A stretch of 35,440 bases of DNA from an uncultured Oscillospiraceae bacterium (GTDB taxonomy: Bacteria; Bacillota; Clostridia; Oscillospirales; Oscillospiraceae). Positions 17,316 through 26,204 of the stretch are shown piece by piece (position 1 is the first letter of the stretch; each line of letters starts with the position of its first letter). The notes under the pieces were generated by a model, which saw only the letters and a program-made list of their open reading frames with translations, was not told where the DNA came from and did no database searches. Position numbers and translations under genes: made by a program. The stretch covers positions 1-35,440 of the forward strand of contig CANQFT010000019.1 of assembly GCA_947599925.1 (NCBI GenBank), written 5' to 3'.

Positions 17316-18233
17316 TTACTCCACGCCGCCCATGAGCAGGGCCATGACAGCCTTTTGGGCGTGGAGGCGGTTTTCCGCCTCCTCAAAGATCTCGTCGGCG
17401 TGGCGCTCAAAGACGGCGGTGGTGATCTCCTCTTCCCGGTGGGCGGGCAGGCAGTGCTGGACCATGCAGCCGGGGTTGGTCAGCTCCATCAGTGCGTCGT
17501 TGACCTGGTAGACCCCGCCAAAGGCGGCCACCCGCTTGGCCCGCTCCTCCTCCTGGCCCATAGAGGCCCACACGTCTGTCACCATCACGTCGGCCCCCAC
17601 AGCGGCCTCCTTGGGGTCCCGGCAGAGCTGGAACGCGTCGCCAAAGTCCTTGGCGAAGTCCAGCACTTTCCGGTCGGGCTCGTAGCCCTCCGGACAGGCC
17701 ACGGCGGCCTTCATGCCGCATTTCAGCGCGCCCACGATGAGGGAGTTTGCCATGTTGTTGCCGTCGCCGATGAAGGTGAGCTTCAACCCCTCCAGGCGGG
17801 TCATCTTCTCCCGGACGGTCATCAGGTCGGCCAGCACCTGGCAGGGGTGGGCGAAGTCGGTGAGGCCGTTGATGACGGGGATGTCCGCGTACTGGGCCAG
17901 GGTCTCCACCTCGTCCTGGCCGTAGGTGCGGATCATGATGCCGTCGCAGTAGCGGCTGAGCACCCGCGCGGTGTCCTCAATGGGCTCGCCCCGGCCGATC
18001 TGACTCTCCTTGCCGGAGAGAAACAGGGCGTGGCCGCCCAGCTGGTACATCCCGGTCTCAAAGGAGACGCGGGTGCGGGTGGAGTTTTTCTCAAACACCA
18101 TGGCCAGGGTCTTGCCCGCCAGGACCTGGTGGGGGATGTTGTGCTTGAGGGAGTATTTCATCTGGTCGGCGGTGTCCAAAATGTGGAGAATGTCCTCTCT
18201 GGACAGGTCCATCAGTTTCAACAGGTCTTTCAT
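17316..18233 (-). CDS. argF: Ornithine carbamoyltransferase
   Basis: This 305-residue transferase makes citrulline from ornithine and carbamoyl phosphate. The carbamoyl-phosphate loop is EKNSTRTRVSFE. HPCQVLADL and the ornithine-side HCLPAHR complete the active site. It is last in the arginine operon: its ATG overlaps the argD stop as ATGA, and GGAAGGAG lies inside the argD end. Length and motifs are standard for the anabolic enzyme. Confidence 0.98.
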   Translation of the reverse strand: MKDLLKLMDLSREDILHILDTADQMKYSLKHNIPHQVLAGKTLAMVFEKNSTRTRVSFETGMYQLGGHALFLSGKESQIGRGEPIEDTARVLSRYCDGIMIRTYGQDEVETLAQYADIPVINGLTDFAHPCQVLADLMTVREKMTRLEGLKLTFIGDGNNMANSLIVGALKCGMKAAVACPEGYEPDRKVLDFAKDFGDAFQLCRDPKEAAVGADVMVTDVWASMGQEEERAKRVAAFGGVYQVNDALMELTNPGCMVQHCLPAHREEEITTAVFERHADEIFEEAENRLHAQKAVMALLMGGVE

Positions 18234-19420
18234 GCTCTTACTCCTTCCAGTGTGTCCTTCATGATCTTCAATCCCCTGGCCAGCTCCTCGTGGGAGATGA
18301 GCAACGGCGGCAACAGGCGCAGGACGTTGTTGCCGGCGGTGAGGACCAGCAGTCCCGCGTCCATGAGCCGCGCGGCCAGGTCCTTGTTGACGTAGCCGTC
18401 CCGTACCTGGATGCCCACCATCAGCCCCAGGCCGCGGGTCCAGCCCAGGCAGGGCAGGTCCATGGTCTCCACGCGGTCCCGGAGGTACGCCCCTTTCTCC
18501 TTCACCGCCGCCAGCGTGTCCTCGTCCAGCGCGTCCAGCACCGCCAGCGCCGCGCTGGCGCAGATGGGGTTGCCGCCAAAGGTGGAGGCGTGGGTCCCTG
18601 GGGTCAGCACGCCGCGGCATTTGTCGCTGGCCATGAACCCGCCAAAGGGCAGACCGCCGGCGATGCCCTTGGCGAAGGAGACCGCGTCGGGCAGGACGCC
18701 GTACTGCTGGTAGGCGAACAGGGTCCCGGTCCGGCCCACGCCGGTCTGCACTTCGTCCAGAAGCAACAGCCAGTCCCGCTCGGCGCACAGCACCGCCAAG
18801 TCGTGGACAAAGCCGCGGTCCATGGGGAACACGCCGCCCTCGCCCTGGACCAGCTCCAGCATGACCGCGCACACATCGTGCCCGGCCACGGCCTCTACCG
18901 CGTCCATGGTGGGCTCGGCGTAGCGAAAGCCGTCGTTGAAGGGGAAAAAATAGTTGTGGAACACGTCCTGGCCGGTGGCGGAGAGGGTGGTGATGGTCCG
19001 GCCGTGGAAGGAGTTTTTCAGGGTGATGACCGTGCCCCGGCCCTTGCCGTATTTGTCAAAGGAGTATTTCCGGGCCAGCTTGATCATGCCCTCGTTGGCC
19101 TCCGCGCCGGAGTTGGCGAAGAACACGTTGCTCATACCGGCGCGGGTCACAAGCGTCTCGGCCAGTTTTACATAGGGCTCGGTGTAAAAGAGGTTGGAGA
19201 TGTGGCCCAGCTTCACCGTCTGCTCCACGATGGCGTTGACCCAGGGCTCGTATCCATAGCCCAGGGAGTTGACGCCGATGCCGGAGGAGAAGTCGATGTA
19301 CTCCTTGCCGTCCAGGCCGTAGAGGGTGGCGCCCTGGCCGCGGTCGATGGCCACGTCGAACCGGCCGTAGGTCTGCATGACGTACTGGTGGTCCTTGGCC
19401 TTTAAGGTCTCAAGATCCAT
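18230..19420 (-). CDS. argD: Acetylornithine aminotransferase
   Basis: The 396-residue PLP enzyme transaminates N-acetylglutamate semialdehyde to N-acetylornithine. The PLP lysine lies in SFAKGIAGGLPFGGF. ANSGAEANEGMIKLARKY, LLDEVQTGVGRTGT and STFGGNPICASAAL are class-III aminotransferase marks. The ATG at 19420 has GTGAGGTG upstream. A longer frame from 19453 would overlap the argB stop and lacks support. It sits 10 nt after argB. Confidence 0.97.
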   Translation of the reverse strand: MDLETLKAKDHQYVMQTYGRFDVAIDRGQGATLYGLDGKEYIDFSSGIGVNSLGYGYEPWVNAIVEQTVKLGHISNLFYTEPYVKLAETLVTRAGMSNVFFANSGAEANEGMIKLARKYSFDKYGKGRGTVITLKNSFHGRTITTLSATGQDVFHNYFFPFNDGFRYAEPTMDAVEAVAGHDVCAVMLELVQGEGGVFPMDRGFVHDLAVLCAERDWLLLLDEVQTGVGRTGTLFAYQQYGVLPDAVSFAKGIAGGLPFGGFMASDKCRGVLTPGTHASTFGGNPICASAALAVLDALDEDTLAAVKEKGAYLRDRVETMDLPCLGWTRGLGLMVGIQVRDGYVNKDLAARLMDAGLLVLTAGNNVLRLLPPLLISHEELARGLKIMKDTLEGVRA

Positions 19421-19430
19421 GGTGTTCACC

Positions 19431-20288
19431 TCACTGCAAAAGCATGGTCCCAACGCCGGAGTTGGAGAGCATTTCGATCAGGATGGAGTGGGGGATGCGG
19501 CCATCCAGGATGTGGGCCCGGCGGACCCCGGAGCGGACGGCCTCCACACAGCAGTCCACCTTGGGGATCATGCCGCCCTGGATGACGCCGTCTTTCACAA
19601 GGCCCGGCACGTCCGAGGGGTGGACCACCGGGATCAGCGTATCCTCGTCATGGGGATCCCGAAGCAGGCCACGCACGTCGGTGAGCAGAATGAGCTTTTC
19701 CGCGCCCAGGGCGATGGCCAGCTTGGCCGCGGCGGTGTCGGCGTTGATGTTGTAGGCGGTGGCCCCGTCGGTGCCCTGGGCCACGGTGGAGACCACCGGG
19801 ATATACCCGGCCTTCACGCTGTCCTCCACCGGCCTGGGGTCCACCTGGGTGATCTCCCCCACCAGGCCGTACTTCTCGTCCAGCTGTCGGGCCTGGAACA
19901 ATCCGCCGTCCATACCGCACAGGCCGATGGCCCGGCCCCCGGTGCGGTTCAGGGTAGCGACCAGGTCCTTGTTCACCTTGCCGCACAGCACCTGCTGGAC
20001 CACGTCCATGGTCTCAGCGTCGGTGTAGCGCAGGCCGTCCACAAAGTGGGACTCCTTGCCGATCTTTTTCAGCATGGAGGAGATCTCCGGCCCGCCGCCG
20101 TGGACCACCACCACGCGGATGCCCACCAAACTCAGAAGAATGATGTCCGAGATGACGGCGGCGCGGAGCTGGTCGGAGATCATGGCGTTGCCGCCGTATT
20201 TCACCACCACGGTCTTGCCGGTGTAGGTCTGGATGTAGGGCAGGGCCTCGATGAGTACCTGGGCGCGGTCAGAGTGGGAAAAGGGCAT
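19431..20288 (-). CDS. argB: N-acetylglutamate kinase
   Basis: This 285-residue amino-acid kinase phosphorylates N-acetylglutamate. KYGGNAMIS gives the nucleotide-binding Lys, VVHGGGPEI the glycine loop and YNINADTAAAKLA the C-terminal nucleotide site. The ATG at 20288 has GAGAGGTG about 7 nt upstream; a GTG three codons earlier overlaps that site. The first residues carry no extra N-terminal helix of certain length, so arginine feedback sensitivity cannot be decided here. Confidence 0.97.
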   Translation of the reverse strand: MPFSHSDRAQVLIEALPYIQTYTGKTVVVKYGGNAMISDQLRAAVISDIILLSLVGIRVVVVHGGGPEISSMLKKIGKESHFVDGLRYTDAETMDVVQQVLCGKVNKDLVATLNRTGGRAIGLCGMDGGLFQARQLDEKYGLVGEITQVDPRPVEDSVKAGYIPVVSTVAQGTDGATAYNINADTAAAKLAIALGAEKLILLTDVRGLLRDPHDEDTLIPVVHPSDVPGLVKDGVIQGGMIPKVDCCVEAVRSGVRRAHILDGRIPHSILIEMLSNSGVGTMLLQ

Positions 20289-20300
20289 ATGGCTCACCTC

Positions 20301-21527
20301 TCAAGTCCGATAGTCGCCGTTGATCTTCACATAGTCGTAGGTCAGATCGCAGCCCCAGCAGGTGGCGGCGGCGTCCCCTTCGTGGAGGTCCACCCGGATG
20401 ATCACCTCGTCTTGGGTGAGGATCTCCTTGGCCTTGTCCTCGTCAAAGGTCAGGCCCGCGCCGTCCTTGCACACGGCGATCTCCCCGGCGGCAGAGGCGA
20501 AGGACACGTCCACATACTCCGGCCGGAACGGGGCCTTGGAGTAGCCCATGGCACAGATGACCCGGCCCCAGTTGGCGTCGGCGCCGTACATGGCGGCCTT
20601 GACCAGAGAGGAGCCCACCACCGCCTTCGCCAGCCGCTCGGCGGTCTCCTCGTTGCGGGCGTCGGTGACGGTGCAGGTGACGAGGCGGCTGGCGCCTTCC
20701 CCATCCCCGGCGATGGCGCGGGCCAGACGGGTACACAGCTCCAAAAGGGCGGCCTGGAAGGTCTCGAAGTCGTCGTCGGCCCACTCGATCTGCTCGTTTT
20801 CCGCCATGCCGTTGGCCAGCACCGCGCACATATCGTTGGTGGAGGTGTCCCCGTCCACCGTGACCCGGTTGAAGGTCTTTTTGGTGACAACGTGCAGGGC
20901 CTCCTGGAGCATATCGGAGGTGATGGCGCAGTCGGTGGTGACAAAGCACAGCATGGTGCCCATGTTGGGGTGGATCATGCCGCTGCCCTTGGCGATGGCG
21001 CCCATGCGGACGGTCTTGCCGCCCAGGGTGAACTCCACCGCCGCCTCTTTCTTCACCGTGTCGGTGGTCATAATGGCGTTGGCGGCGGCGTCAGAGCCGG
21101 AGGCGTCGGCGCTGAGGCTCTTCACCAGCCCCGGCAGTCCCGCCTGGATGGGAGAAAGGTCGATGTCCACGCCGATGACGCCGGTGGAGGCCACGATGAA
21201 GTCCTGGGGCTTCAGGCCCGTGGCCTCGGCGGCCAGGGCGCACATGGCCAGGGCGTTGTCGTGACTTCTGGGCGCGCAGGCGTTGGCGTTGCCGGAGTTG
21301 GCGATGACGCCGCGGCACACCCCCTCCTCCAGATGCTCCATGGTGATGTAGAGGGGCGCGGCCTTGACCCGGTTGGTGGTGTAGACCGCCGCGGCCGCGC
21401 ACTCCTTTTCCGACAGGACCATGGCCAGGTCCCGCTTGGCCGGGTCGCTGCCCGCTTTCACGCCGCAGTGGACCCCTCCGGCGGAGAAGCCCTGGGCGGC
21501 GCACACGCCGCCGTCGATGAATTTCAT
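20301..21527 (-). CDS. argJ: Bifunctional ornithine acetyltransferase/N-acetylglutamate synthase
   Basis: The 408-residue ArgJ recycles the acetyl group from acetylornithine to glutamate, so neither ArgE nor ArgA need be present. It is a self-cleaving protein. The nucleophile is Thr191 in NMGTMLCF, with cleavage expected after Gly190; many homologues have Ala there. STGVIG (residues 114-119) forms the oxyanion site. A perfect AAGGAGG precedes the ATG. Whether it also uses acetyl-CoA (bifunctional) is usual for operons without argE but not proven by sequence. Confidence 0.96.
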   Translation of the reverse strand: MKFIDGGVCAAQGFSAGGVHCGVKAGSDPAKRDLAMVLSEKECAAAAVYTTNRVKAAPLYITMEHLEEGVCRGVIANSGNANACAPRSHDNALAMCALAAEATGLKPQDFIVASTGVIGVDIDLSPIQAGLPGLVKSLSADASGSDAAANAIMTTDTVKKEAAVEFTLGGKTVRMGAIAKGSGMIHPNMGTMLCFVTTDCAITSDMLQEALHVVTKKTFNRVTVDGDTSTNDMCAVLANGMAENEQIEWADDDFETFQAALLELCTRLARAIAGDGEGASRLVTCTVTDARNEETAERLAKAVVGSSLVKAAMYGADANWGRVICAMGYSKAPFRPEYVDVSFASAAGEIAVCKDGAGLTFDEDKAKEILTQDEVIIRVDLHEGDAAATCWGCDLTYDYVKINGDYRT

Positions 21528-21538
21528 AGGTATCCTCC

Positions 21539-22465
21539 TTACAGGTTGAGGCCGGTGTACTCCTCCAGCCCCAGCATCAAGTTCATATTTTGCACCGCCG
21601 CGCCCGCGGCGCCCTTGCCCAGATTGTCCAGCCGGGCCACGGCCAGGACCTGGCGCTGGTTTCCGGCCACGAATATCTCCAGGTCGTCCTTCCCCGCTTT
21701 GTTGTTGGCGCCCAAAAAGCCGCTTGGGGGCAGGTCTTTCACGGAGATGAGCCGCTGGCCGCGGTAATAGTCGGCATAGCACTGGCGGATCCGCTCCAGG
21801 TCGGCATTTTCCAGCAGGTCCAGATGCAGGGGCAGACAGACGGCCATGCCCTGGGGAAAGTCGCAGATGATGGGGCAGAAAATGGGGGGCTTCTCCAGTC
21901 CGCCCTCCTTCATCATCTCCGGGAGATGCTTGTGGGCAAGGCCCAGGGCATAGTGCCGGGGGCTCTCCAGCTCCGGGTCCCGGTCCGGGGCCTCGTACTG
22001 GGCGATGGTCTTGCTGCCGCCGCCGGTGTAGCCGGAGAGGGCGTGGAGGGTGACGGAGGCGTCTTTTCGCAGCAGCCCCGCGTCCGTCAGGGGCCGCAGC
22101 AGGGCGATGGCCCCGGTGGCGTAACAGCCGGGGTTTGCCACCCGCCGCGCCCGCTGGATCTCCTGGCGCCGTCCGTGGAGCTCCGGCAAGCCGTAGACCC
22201 AGCCGGGGCTCACCCGGTGGGCGGTGGAGGCGTCGATGATCCTGGTGTCCAGGTCTTGGGCCAGGGCCGCCGCCTCCCGCGCCGCATCGTCGGGCAGGCA
22301 GAAAAAGGTGACGTCGGCCCGCGCCATCATCTCCCGCCGGGCCTCCGGGTCCTTGCGCCTGTCCGGGTCGATGGTCAGCAGTGTCAGGTCCTTTCGGCTC
22401 CGCAGACGGTCGTAGATCTGCAGTCCGGTGGTGCCGGCCTGTCCGTCGATGTAGATGTTAGGCAT
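21539..22465 (-). CDS. argC: N-acetyl-gamma-glutamyl-phosphate reductase (short type)
   Basis: This 308-residue reductase makes N-acetylglutamate semialdehyde with NADPH. The N-terminus IYIDGQAGTTGLQI is the dinucleotide fold of the shorter, type-2 ArgC class. VANPGCYATGAI carries the catalytic Cys, and HALSGYTGGGSK and HKHLPEM follow. It overlaps the end of argH by 8 nt, and its ribosome site (GAAGGAG) lies inside argH. Confidence 0.96.
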   Translation of the reverse strand: MPNIYIDGQAGTTGLQIYDRLRSRKDLTLLTIDPDRRKDPEARREMMARADVTFFCLPDDAAREAAALAQDLDTRIIDASTAHRVSPGWVYGLPELHGRRQEIQRARRVANPGCYATGAIALLRPLTDAGLLRKDASVTLHALSGYTGGGSKTIAQYEAPDRDPELESPRHYALGLAHKHLPEMMKEGGLEKPPIFCPIICDFPQGMAVCLPLHLDLLENADLERIRQCYADYYRGQRLISVKDLPPSGFLGANNKAGKDDLEIFVAGNQRQVLAVARLDNLGKGAAGAAVQNMNLMLGLEEYTGLNL

Positions 22466-23846
22466 GGGGCCGATGCTCCTTCACAAACTGCTCCAGATTT
22501 TCGATCTGCTTTTCCACGCTCTCCCGGCTGGGGCCGCCGTAGACCTTGCGCTGGTTGACGCAGGTCCGCAGCTGGAGGGCCTGGTACACGTCGGCGTCAA
22601 AGAGCTTGGAGATGGAGCGGAAGTCCCGGAGGGTCAGGGTGTCCAGGGTGTCGCCGCTCTTGGTACACATATTCACCAGCCGGCCCACGATCATATAGGC
22701 GTCCCGGAAAGGCAGGCCTTTCTTCACCAGGTAGTCGGCGCAGTCGGTGGCGTTGATAAAGCCCACCTGGGCCGCCCGCTCCATGTTCCGGGGCAGGATG
22801 GTCATGGTGTCCACCATGGCGGCAAAGACGGGCAGACAGAGGTTCACCGTGTCGATGGCGTCAAAGACGGGCTCCTTGTCCTCCTGCATATCCTTGTTGT
22901 AGGCCAGGGGCAGACCTTTCATCACCGTCAGCAGGGTGATGAGATCGCCGTAGACCCGGCCGGTCTTGCCCCGGACCAGCTCGGCCACGTCGGGGTTCTT
23001 CTTCTGGGGCATGATGGACGAGCCCGTGGAGTAGGCGTCGTCCAGCTCGGCGAACTTGAACTCCCAGGAACACCAGAGGATGATCTCCTCGGCGAAGCGG
23101 GAGAGGTGCATCATCAGAATGGACAGGGCGCTCAGGAGTTCCAGGGCAAAGTCCCGGTCGGAGACGGCGTCCATGGAGTTGTCCATGGGCCGGGCAAAGC
23201 CCAGCAGCCGGGCGGTCTCAAAGCGGTCCACGTTGTAGGTGGACGTGGCCAGGGCCCCGGCGCCCAGCGGGCTCTCGTCCAGCCGGGCCCGGCAGTCCTC
23301 CAGCCGGGTCACGTCCCGGCGGAACATATTGGCGTAGGCCATGAGGACGTGGCCCAGCGTGGTGGGCTGGGCCCGCTGCATATGGGTGTATCCGGGCATG
23401 ACGGTGTCCAGGTTTTCCCTGGCCTTTTTCAGCAGAACGTCCTCCATATCCAGCACGTTTTTTACCACGCCGGGGATCTCGTCCTTCACGAACAGCCGGA
23501 AGTCCACCGCCACCTGGTCGTTGCGGCTGCGGGCGGTGTGGAGCCGCTTGCCGGTGTCGCCGATGCGCTCGGTGAGCAGCCGCTCCACGTTCATGTGGAT
23601 GTCCTCGCTGTCCTCGGTGAGCTCGGCGGCGCCCGCCTCGATGTCCCGGAGGATGGTGTTGAGCCCGTCGATGATCTTCTCCGCCTCGTGTTCTTCAATG
23701 ATGCCCTGCTTGCCCAGCATGGTGGCGTGGGCGATGGAGCCGCGGATGTCCTGCTGGTAGAGCCGGGCGTCGAAGGCGATGGAGGAGTTGAAGTCGTTGA
23801 CCAGGGTATCGGTTTCCTTCTGGAACCGGCCTGCCCAGAGTTTCAT
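22458..23846 (-). CDS. argH: Argininosuccinate lyase
   Basis: The 462-residue lyase splits argininosuccinate into arginine and fumarate. The fumarase-superfamily signature GSSIMPQKKNPD is present, with TARSRNDQVAVD and HMQRAQPTT. Start MKLWAGRFQKETD is typical, with AAGGAG upstream. It follows argG after 65 nt that contain a long hairpin. Confidence 0.98.
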   Translation of the reverse strand: MKLWAGRFQKETDTLVNDFNSSIAFDARLYQQDIRGSIAHATMLGKQGIIEEHEAEKIIDGLNTILRDIEAGAAELTEDSEDIHMNVERLLTERIGDTGKRLHTARSRNDQVAVDFRLFVKDEIPGVVKNVLDMEDVLLKKARENLDTVMPGYTHMQRAQPTTLGHVLMAYANMFRRDVTRLEDCRARLDESPLGAGALATSTYNVDRFETARLLGFARPMDNSMDAVSDRDFALELLSALSILMMHLSRFAEEIILWCSWEFKFAELDDAYSTGSSIMPQKKNPDVAELVRGKTGRVYGDLITLLTVMKGLPLAYNKDMQEDKEPVFDAIDTVNLCLPVFAAMVDTMTILPRNMERAAQVGFINATDCADYLVKKGLPFRDAYMIVGRLVNMCTKSGDTLDTLTLRDFRSISKLFDADVYQALQLRTCVNQRKVYGGPSRESVEKQIENLEQFVKEHRPHA

Positions 23847-23868
23847 AGAGATCGCTCCTTAGAGACGG

Positions 23869-23900
23869 GGCAAGACGGCAACGGGGGTTGCCGTCCTGCC
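23869..23900 (-). repeat. Intercistronic hairpin between argG and argH
   Basis: Arms 23869-23882 and 23887-23900 form a 14-bp stem. In the minus-strand RNA every pair holds (one is G-U), whereas the plus strand would have an A-C mismatch, which suggests it works in the arg mRNA. It has no T-tract, so it looks like a processing or stability element rather than a strong terminator. Confidence 0.6.
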
Positions 23901-23911
23901 TCCTTTGGATT

Positions 23912-25135
23912 TTACTTCAGCTTGCCCTGCTCCCGCAGAGCCTGGACCGTGTCGGGCAGGCCCCAGAGGTTGATGAAGCCCTGGGAGTCCTTCTGGTCGT
24001 AGTCGCTCTCCTCAAAGGTCACCAGGTCCTCGGAGTAGAGGGTCTCAGGAGAGGTGACGGAGGCGGTGATGATGTTGCCCTTGTAGAGCTTGAGCTTCAC
24101 CTGGCCGGTGACGTGCTTCTGGGTGTCGGTGGCGAAGGCGGTGAGGGCTTCCCGCAGGGGCGTGAACCACTTGCCGTTGTAGACAAGGTCGGCGAAGTCC
24201 ACCGCCAGCTTCTGCTTCATGTGCTTGGTGTCCTTGTCCAAGGTGATCATCTCCAGCACCTCGTGGGCCCGGTAGAGGATGGTGCCGCCAGGGGTCTCGT
24301 AGACGCCGCGGTCCTTCATGCCCACCAGCCGGTTCTCCACGATGTCCAGCAGGCCGATGCCGTTGGCCCCGCCCAGATCGTTGAGCTTGCGGATCACGTC
24401 GCTGGCTTTCATCTGCACCCCGTCCACGGCGGTGGGCACGCCCTTGACGAAGTCGATGGTCACATAGGTGGGCTTGTCAGGGGCCTGGATGGGGCTGACG
24501 CCCATCTCCAAAAAGCCGGGCTTGTCGTACAGCGGCTCGTTGGCCGGGTCCTCCAGGTCCAGCCCCTCGTGGGAGAGGTGCCAGAGGTTCTTGTCCTTGG
24601 AGTAGTTGGTCTCCCGGCTGATCTTCAAAGGCACGCCGTGGGCCTCGGCGTAGTCGATCTCCTCGTCCCGGCCCTTGATGTCCCACTCCCGCCACGGGGC
24701 GATGATCTTCATCCCCGGCGCGTAACGCTTGATGGCAAGTTCAAAGCGGACCTGGTCGTTGCCCTTGCCGGTGCAGCCGTGGCAGATGGCGTCCGCCCCC
24801 TCCGCCTTGGCGATCTCCACCAGCCGCCGGGCGATCACCGGCCGGGCAAAGGCGGTGCCCAACAGGTAGTCCTCATACTTGGCCCCCATCTGCATGGAGG
24901 GGATGATGACCTCGTCCACCATCACGTCGGTGAGGTCCTCCACATAGAGCTTGCTGGCGCCGGTCTTGATGGCCTTTTCCTCCAGGCCGTCCAGCTCGGT
25001 GCCCTGGCCCACGTCGCCGGAGACGGCGATGATCTCCGGGTCATCGTAGTTCTCTTTCAGCCAGGGGATGATGATGGATGTATCCAAACCGCCGGAATAG
25101 GCCAGAACGACCTTTTTGATCTGTTTGTCTGCCAT
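23912..25135 (-). CDS. argG: Argininosuccinate synthase
   Basis: This 407-residue ligase joins citrulline and aspartate with ATP. The ATP pyrophosphatase loop is [33 protein letters not shown] and NLWHLSHEG are family signatures. The start MADKQIKK at 25135 has GGAGG 8 nt upstream; a further ATG five codons earlier overlaps this site. It is the first gene of the arginine operon, with an ARG-box-like site 139 nt upstream. Confidence 0.98.
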   Translation of the reverse strand: MADKQIKKVVLAYSGGLDTSIIIPWLKENYDDPEIIAVSGDVGQGTELDGLEEKAIKTGASKLYVEDLTDVMVDEVIIPSMQMGAKYEDYLLGTAFARPVIARRLVEIAKAEGADAICHGCTGKGNDQVRFELAIKRYAPGMKIIAPWREWDIKGRDEEIDYAEAHGVPLKISRETNYSKDKNLWHLSHEGLDLEDPANEPLYDKPGFLEMGVSPIQAPDKPTYVTIDFVKGVPTAVDGVQMKASDVIRKLNDLGGANGIGLLDIVENRLVGMKDRGVYETPGGTILYRAHEVLEMITLDKDTKHMKQKLAVDFADLVYNGKWFTPLREALTAFATDTQKHVTGQVKLKLYKGNIITASVTSPETLYSEDLVTFEESDYDQKDSQGFINLWGLPDTVQALREQGKLK

Positions 25136-25273
25136 AATTTTGACCTCCATGTTTGGGTTTGTCCATAGTCTACCATGCCCGGCAGAAAAATGCAAGGGTT
25201 TATTTCGCATAAATATTCTCGAAAATTCCCTCTTGACTGGTTATATTCCACAACAAAGTGAATAATATACGTC

Positions 25274-25291
25274 ATTGAATGAATATCCATG
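25274..25291. promoter_or_regulatory. ARG-box-like operator upstream of the arginine operon
   Basis: The minus strand reads CATGGATATTCATTCAAT, which matches the Bacillus ARG box CATGAATAAAAATTCAAG at 13 of 18 positions, including both half-sites. A further half-site, TGAATAAT, lies at 25259-25266. No convincing -35/-10 pair was found in the 165-nt region, so the promoter position is open. No argR gene is in the window. Confidence 0.55.
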
Positions 25292-25300
25292 CAGTTATGC

Positions 25301-25333
25301 AAAACGGCTGGGCGAACAGTGTCCGCCCAGCCG
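25301..25333 (-). terminator. Terminator after nrdR
   Basis: CGGCTGGGCG (25305-25314) pairs with CGCCCAGCCG (25324-25333) across 9 nt. The minus-strand RNA continues with UUUU. It separates nrdR from the arg promoter region. Confidence 0.85.
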
Positions 25334-25346
25334 CCTATCCACGGGG

Positions 25347-25802
25347 TCATTTCTCGTCCAGCAGTTTGCCAAGCTCGGTCATAAAGGTGTTGATGTCCTT
25401 GAACTGGCGGTAGACCGAGGCGAAGCGGACGTAGGCCACCTCGTCCACCTGCTTGAGCTTTTCCATGACCATGTTGCCGATGCGGACGGTGGTGACTTCC
25501 CGCTCCATTTCGTTTTGGAGCTTCTGCTCGATCTCGGAGACGATGTTTTCCAGCGTGCCCAGGGACACCGAGCGCTTTTCGCAGGATTTGAGCATACTGC
25601 CCAGGAGCTTGCTGCGGTCAAATGCCTGGCGGGAGCCGTCCTTTTTGATGACCACCAGGGGCACGCTCTCGATGGTCTCGTAGGTGGTGAACCGCTTGTG
25701 ACACACCAGGCACTCCCTCCGGCGGCGGATGCTGGCGCCCTCGTCGGCGGGCCGGGAGTCCACCACTTTGCTTTCCGGATTGGCGCAATAGGGACATTTC
25801 AT
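25347..25802 (-). CDS. nrdR: Transcriptional repressor NrdR
   Basis: The 151-residue protein represses ribonucleotide reductase genes in response to ATP/dATP. An N-terminal zinc ribbon ([15 protein letters not shown], then [12 protein letters not shown]) is followed by the ATP-cone domain ([15 protein letters not shown] through [13 protein letters not shown]). The length is exactly typical. GGGAGCGAG precedes the ATG. No nrd genes are adjacent. An imperfect inverted repeat (ACAAGATAT/TATACTGT near 25840-25858) lies upstream but does not match the NrdR-box spacing. Confidence 0.98.
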   Translation of the reverse strand: MKCPYCANPESKVVDSRPADEGASIRRRRECLVCHKRFTTYETIESVPLVVIKKDGSRQAFDRSKLLGSMLKSCEKRSVSLGTLENIVSEIEQKLQNEMEREVTTVRIGNMVMEKLKQVDEVAYVRFASVYRQFKDINTFMTELGKLLDEK

Positions 25803-25896
25803 GGTTTCTCGCTCCCATCTCTGGAAGAATTATGTCAACAGTATACCATATCTTGTGGCAAATGGGTAGCCCTTTTTCAAAAAATTTTTCCCAAAG

Positions 25897-25925
25897 GCAT
25901 AAACCCGACCTTGCGGCGCACACTA
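25897..25925 (+). promoter_or_regulatory. Putative forespore (sigma-G-like) promoter of the Asn/Gln-rich peptide
   Basis: GCATA (25897-25901) is followed after 17 nt by CACACTA (25919-25925). This is the same motif pair and spacing as before DUF421 (15006-15034), and it places the RNA start about 15-20 nt before the ribosome site. Confidence 0.55.
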
Positions 25926-25950
25926 GGGACATGGAATCGAGGTGAGAGAG

Positions 25951-26088
25951 ATGTCCAACCAGAATCAGAACAACAACCAGAACAGCAGCCAGAACAACAA
26001 GCAGAACCAGTCCTGCCCCACCAACCGCAAGAACCAGCAGGACCCGGAGAACAAGAAGCGCCAGAGCGACCCCACCGACCGTAAGTAA
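25951..26088 (+). CDS. 45-residue Asn/Gln-rich peptide, possible spore protein
   Basis: A short open frame encodes a very hydrophilic 45-residue peptide. Residues 2-20 are almost all Asn, Gln and Ser; the C-terminal half (RKNQQDPENKKRQSDPTDRK) is rich in Lys, Arg, Asp and Pro; and there is one Cys at 22. AGGTGAG lies about 4 nt before the ATG, and a double hairpin terminator follows. The composition resembles small acid-soluble and other small spore proteins (gamma-SASP-like), but no family signature is seen. With its sigma-G-like promoter, a forespore product is the best inference. An overlapping longer frame is only a shadow. Confidence 0.7.
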   Translation: MSNQNQNNNQNSSQNNKQNQSCPTNRKNQQDPENKKRQSDPTDRK

Positions 26089-26105
26089 GCGCTGTACCCA
26101 CCCTC

Positions 26106-26179
26106 AGCCCTCCGGCGGTCCGCCGGAGGGCTAAGTCTGCCAAAGGAGGGCCGGAGCCCCCTCTTTGGCAGATTTTTTT
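26106..26179 (+). terminator. Double hairpin terminator after the small peptide gene
   Basis: The first stem is AGCCCTCCGGCG (26106-26117) with CGCCGGAGGGCT (26121-26132). The second is TCTGCCAAAG (26136-26145) with CTTTGGCAGA (26163-26172), followed by T7 (26173-26179). The second is a clear rho-independent terminator on the plus strand. Confidence 0.9.
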
Positions 26180-26204
26180 CGCGCGGCCAGGCGGGGTCCG
26201 GGGC

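Noticed and set aside
25136-25300. Riboswitch or T-box in the argG leader
   Set aside because: No specifier or antiterminator pairing or terminator was found; an ArgR site explains the region better.
25833-25860. NrdR box upstream of nrdR (autoregulation)
   Set aside because: The inverted repeat ACAAGATAT/TATACTGT spans 19 bp with different centre spacing from the 16-bp NrdR box.
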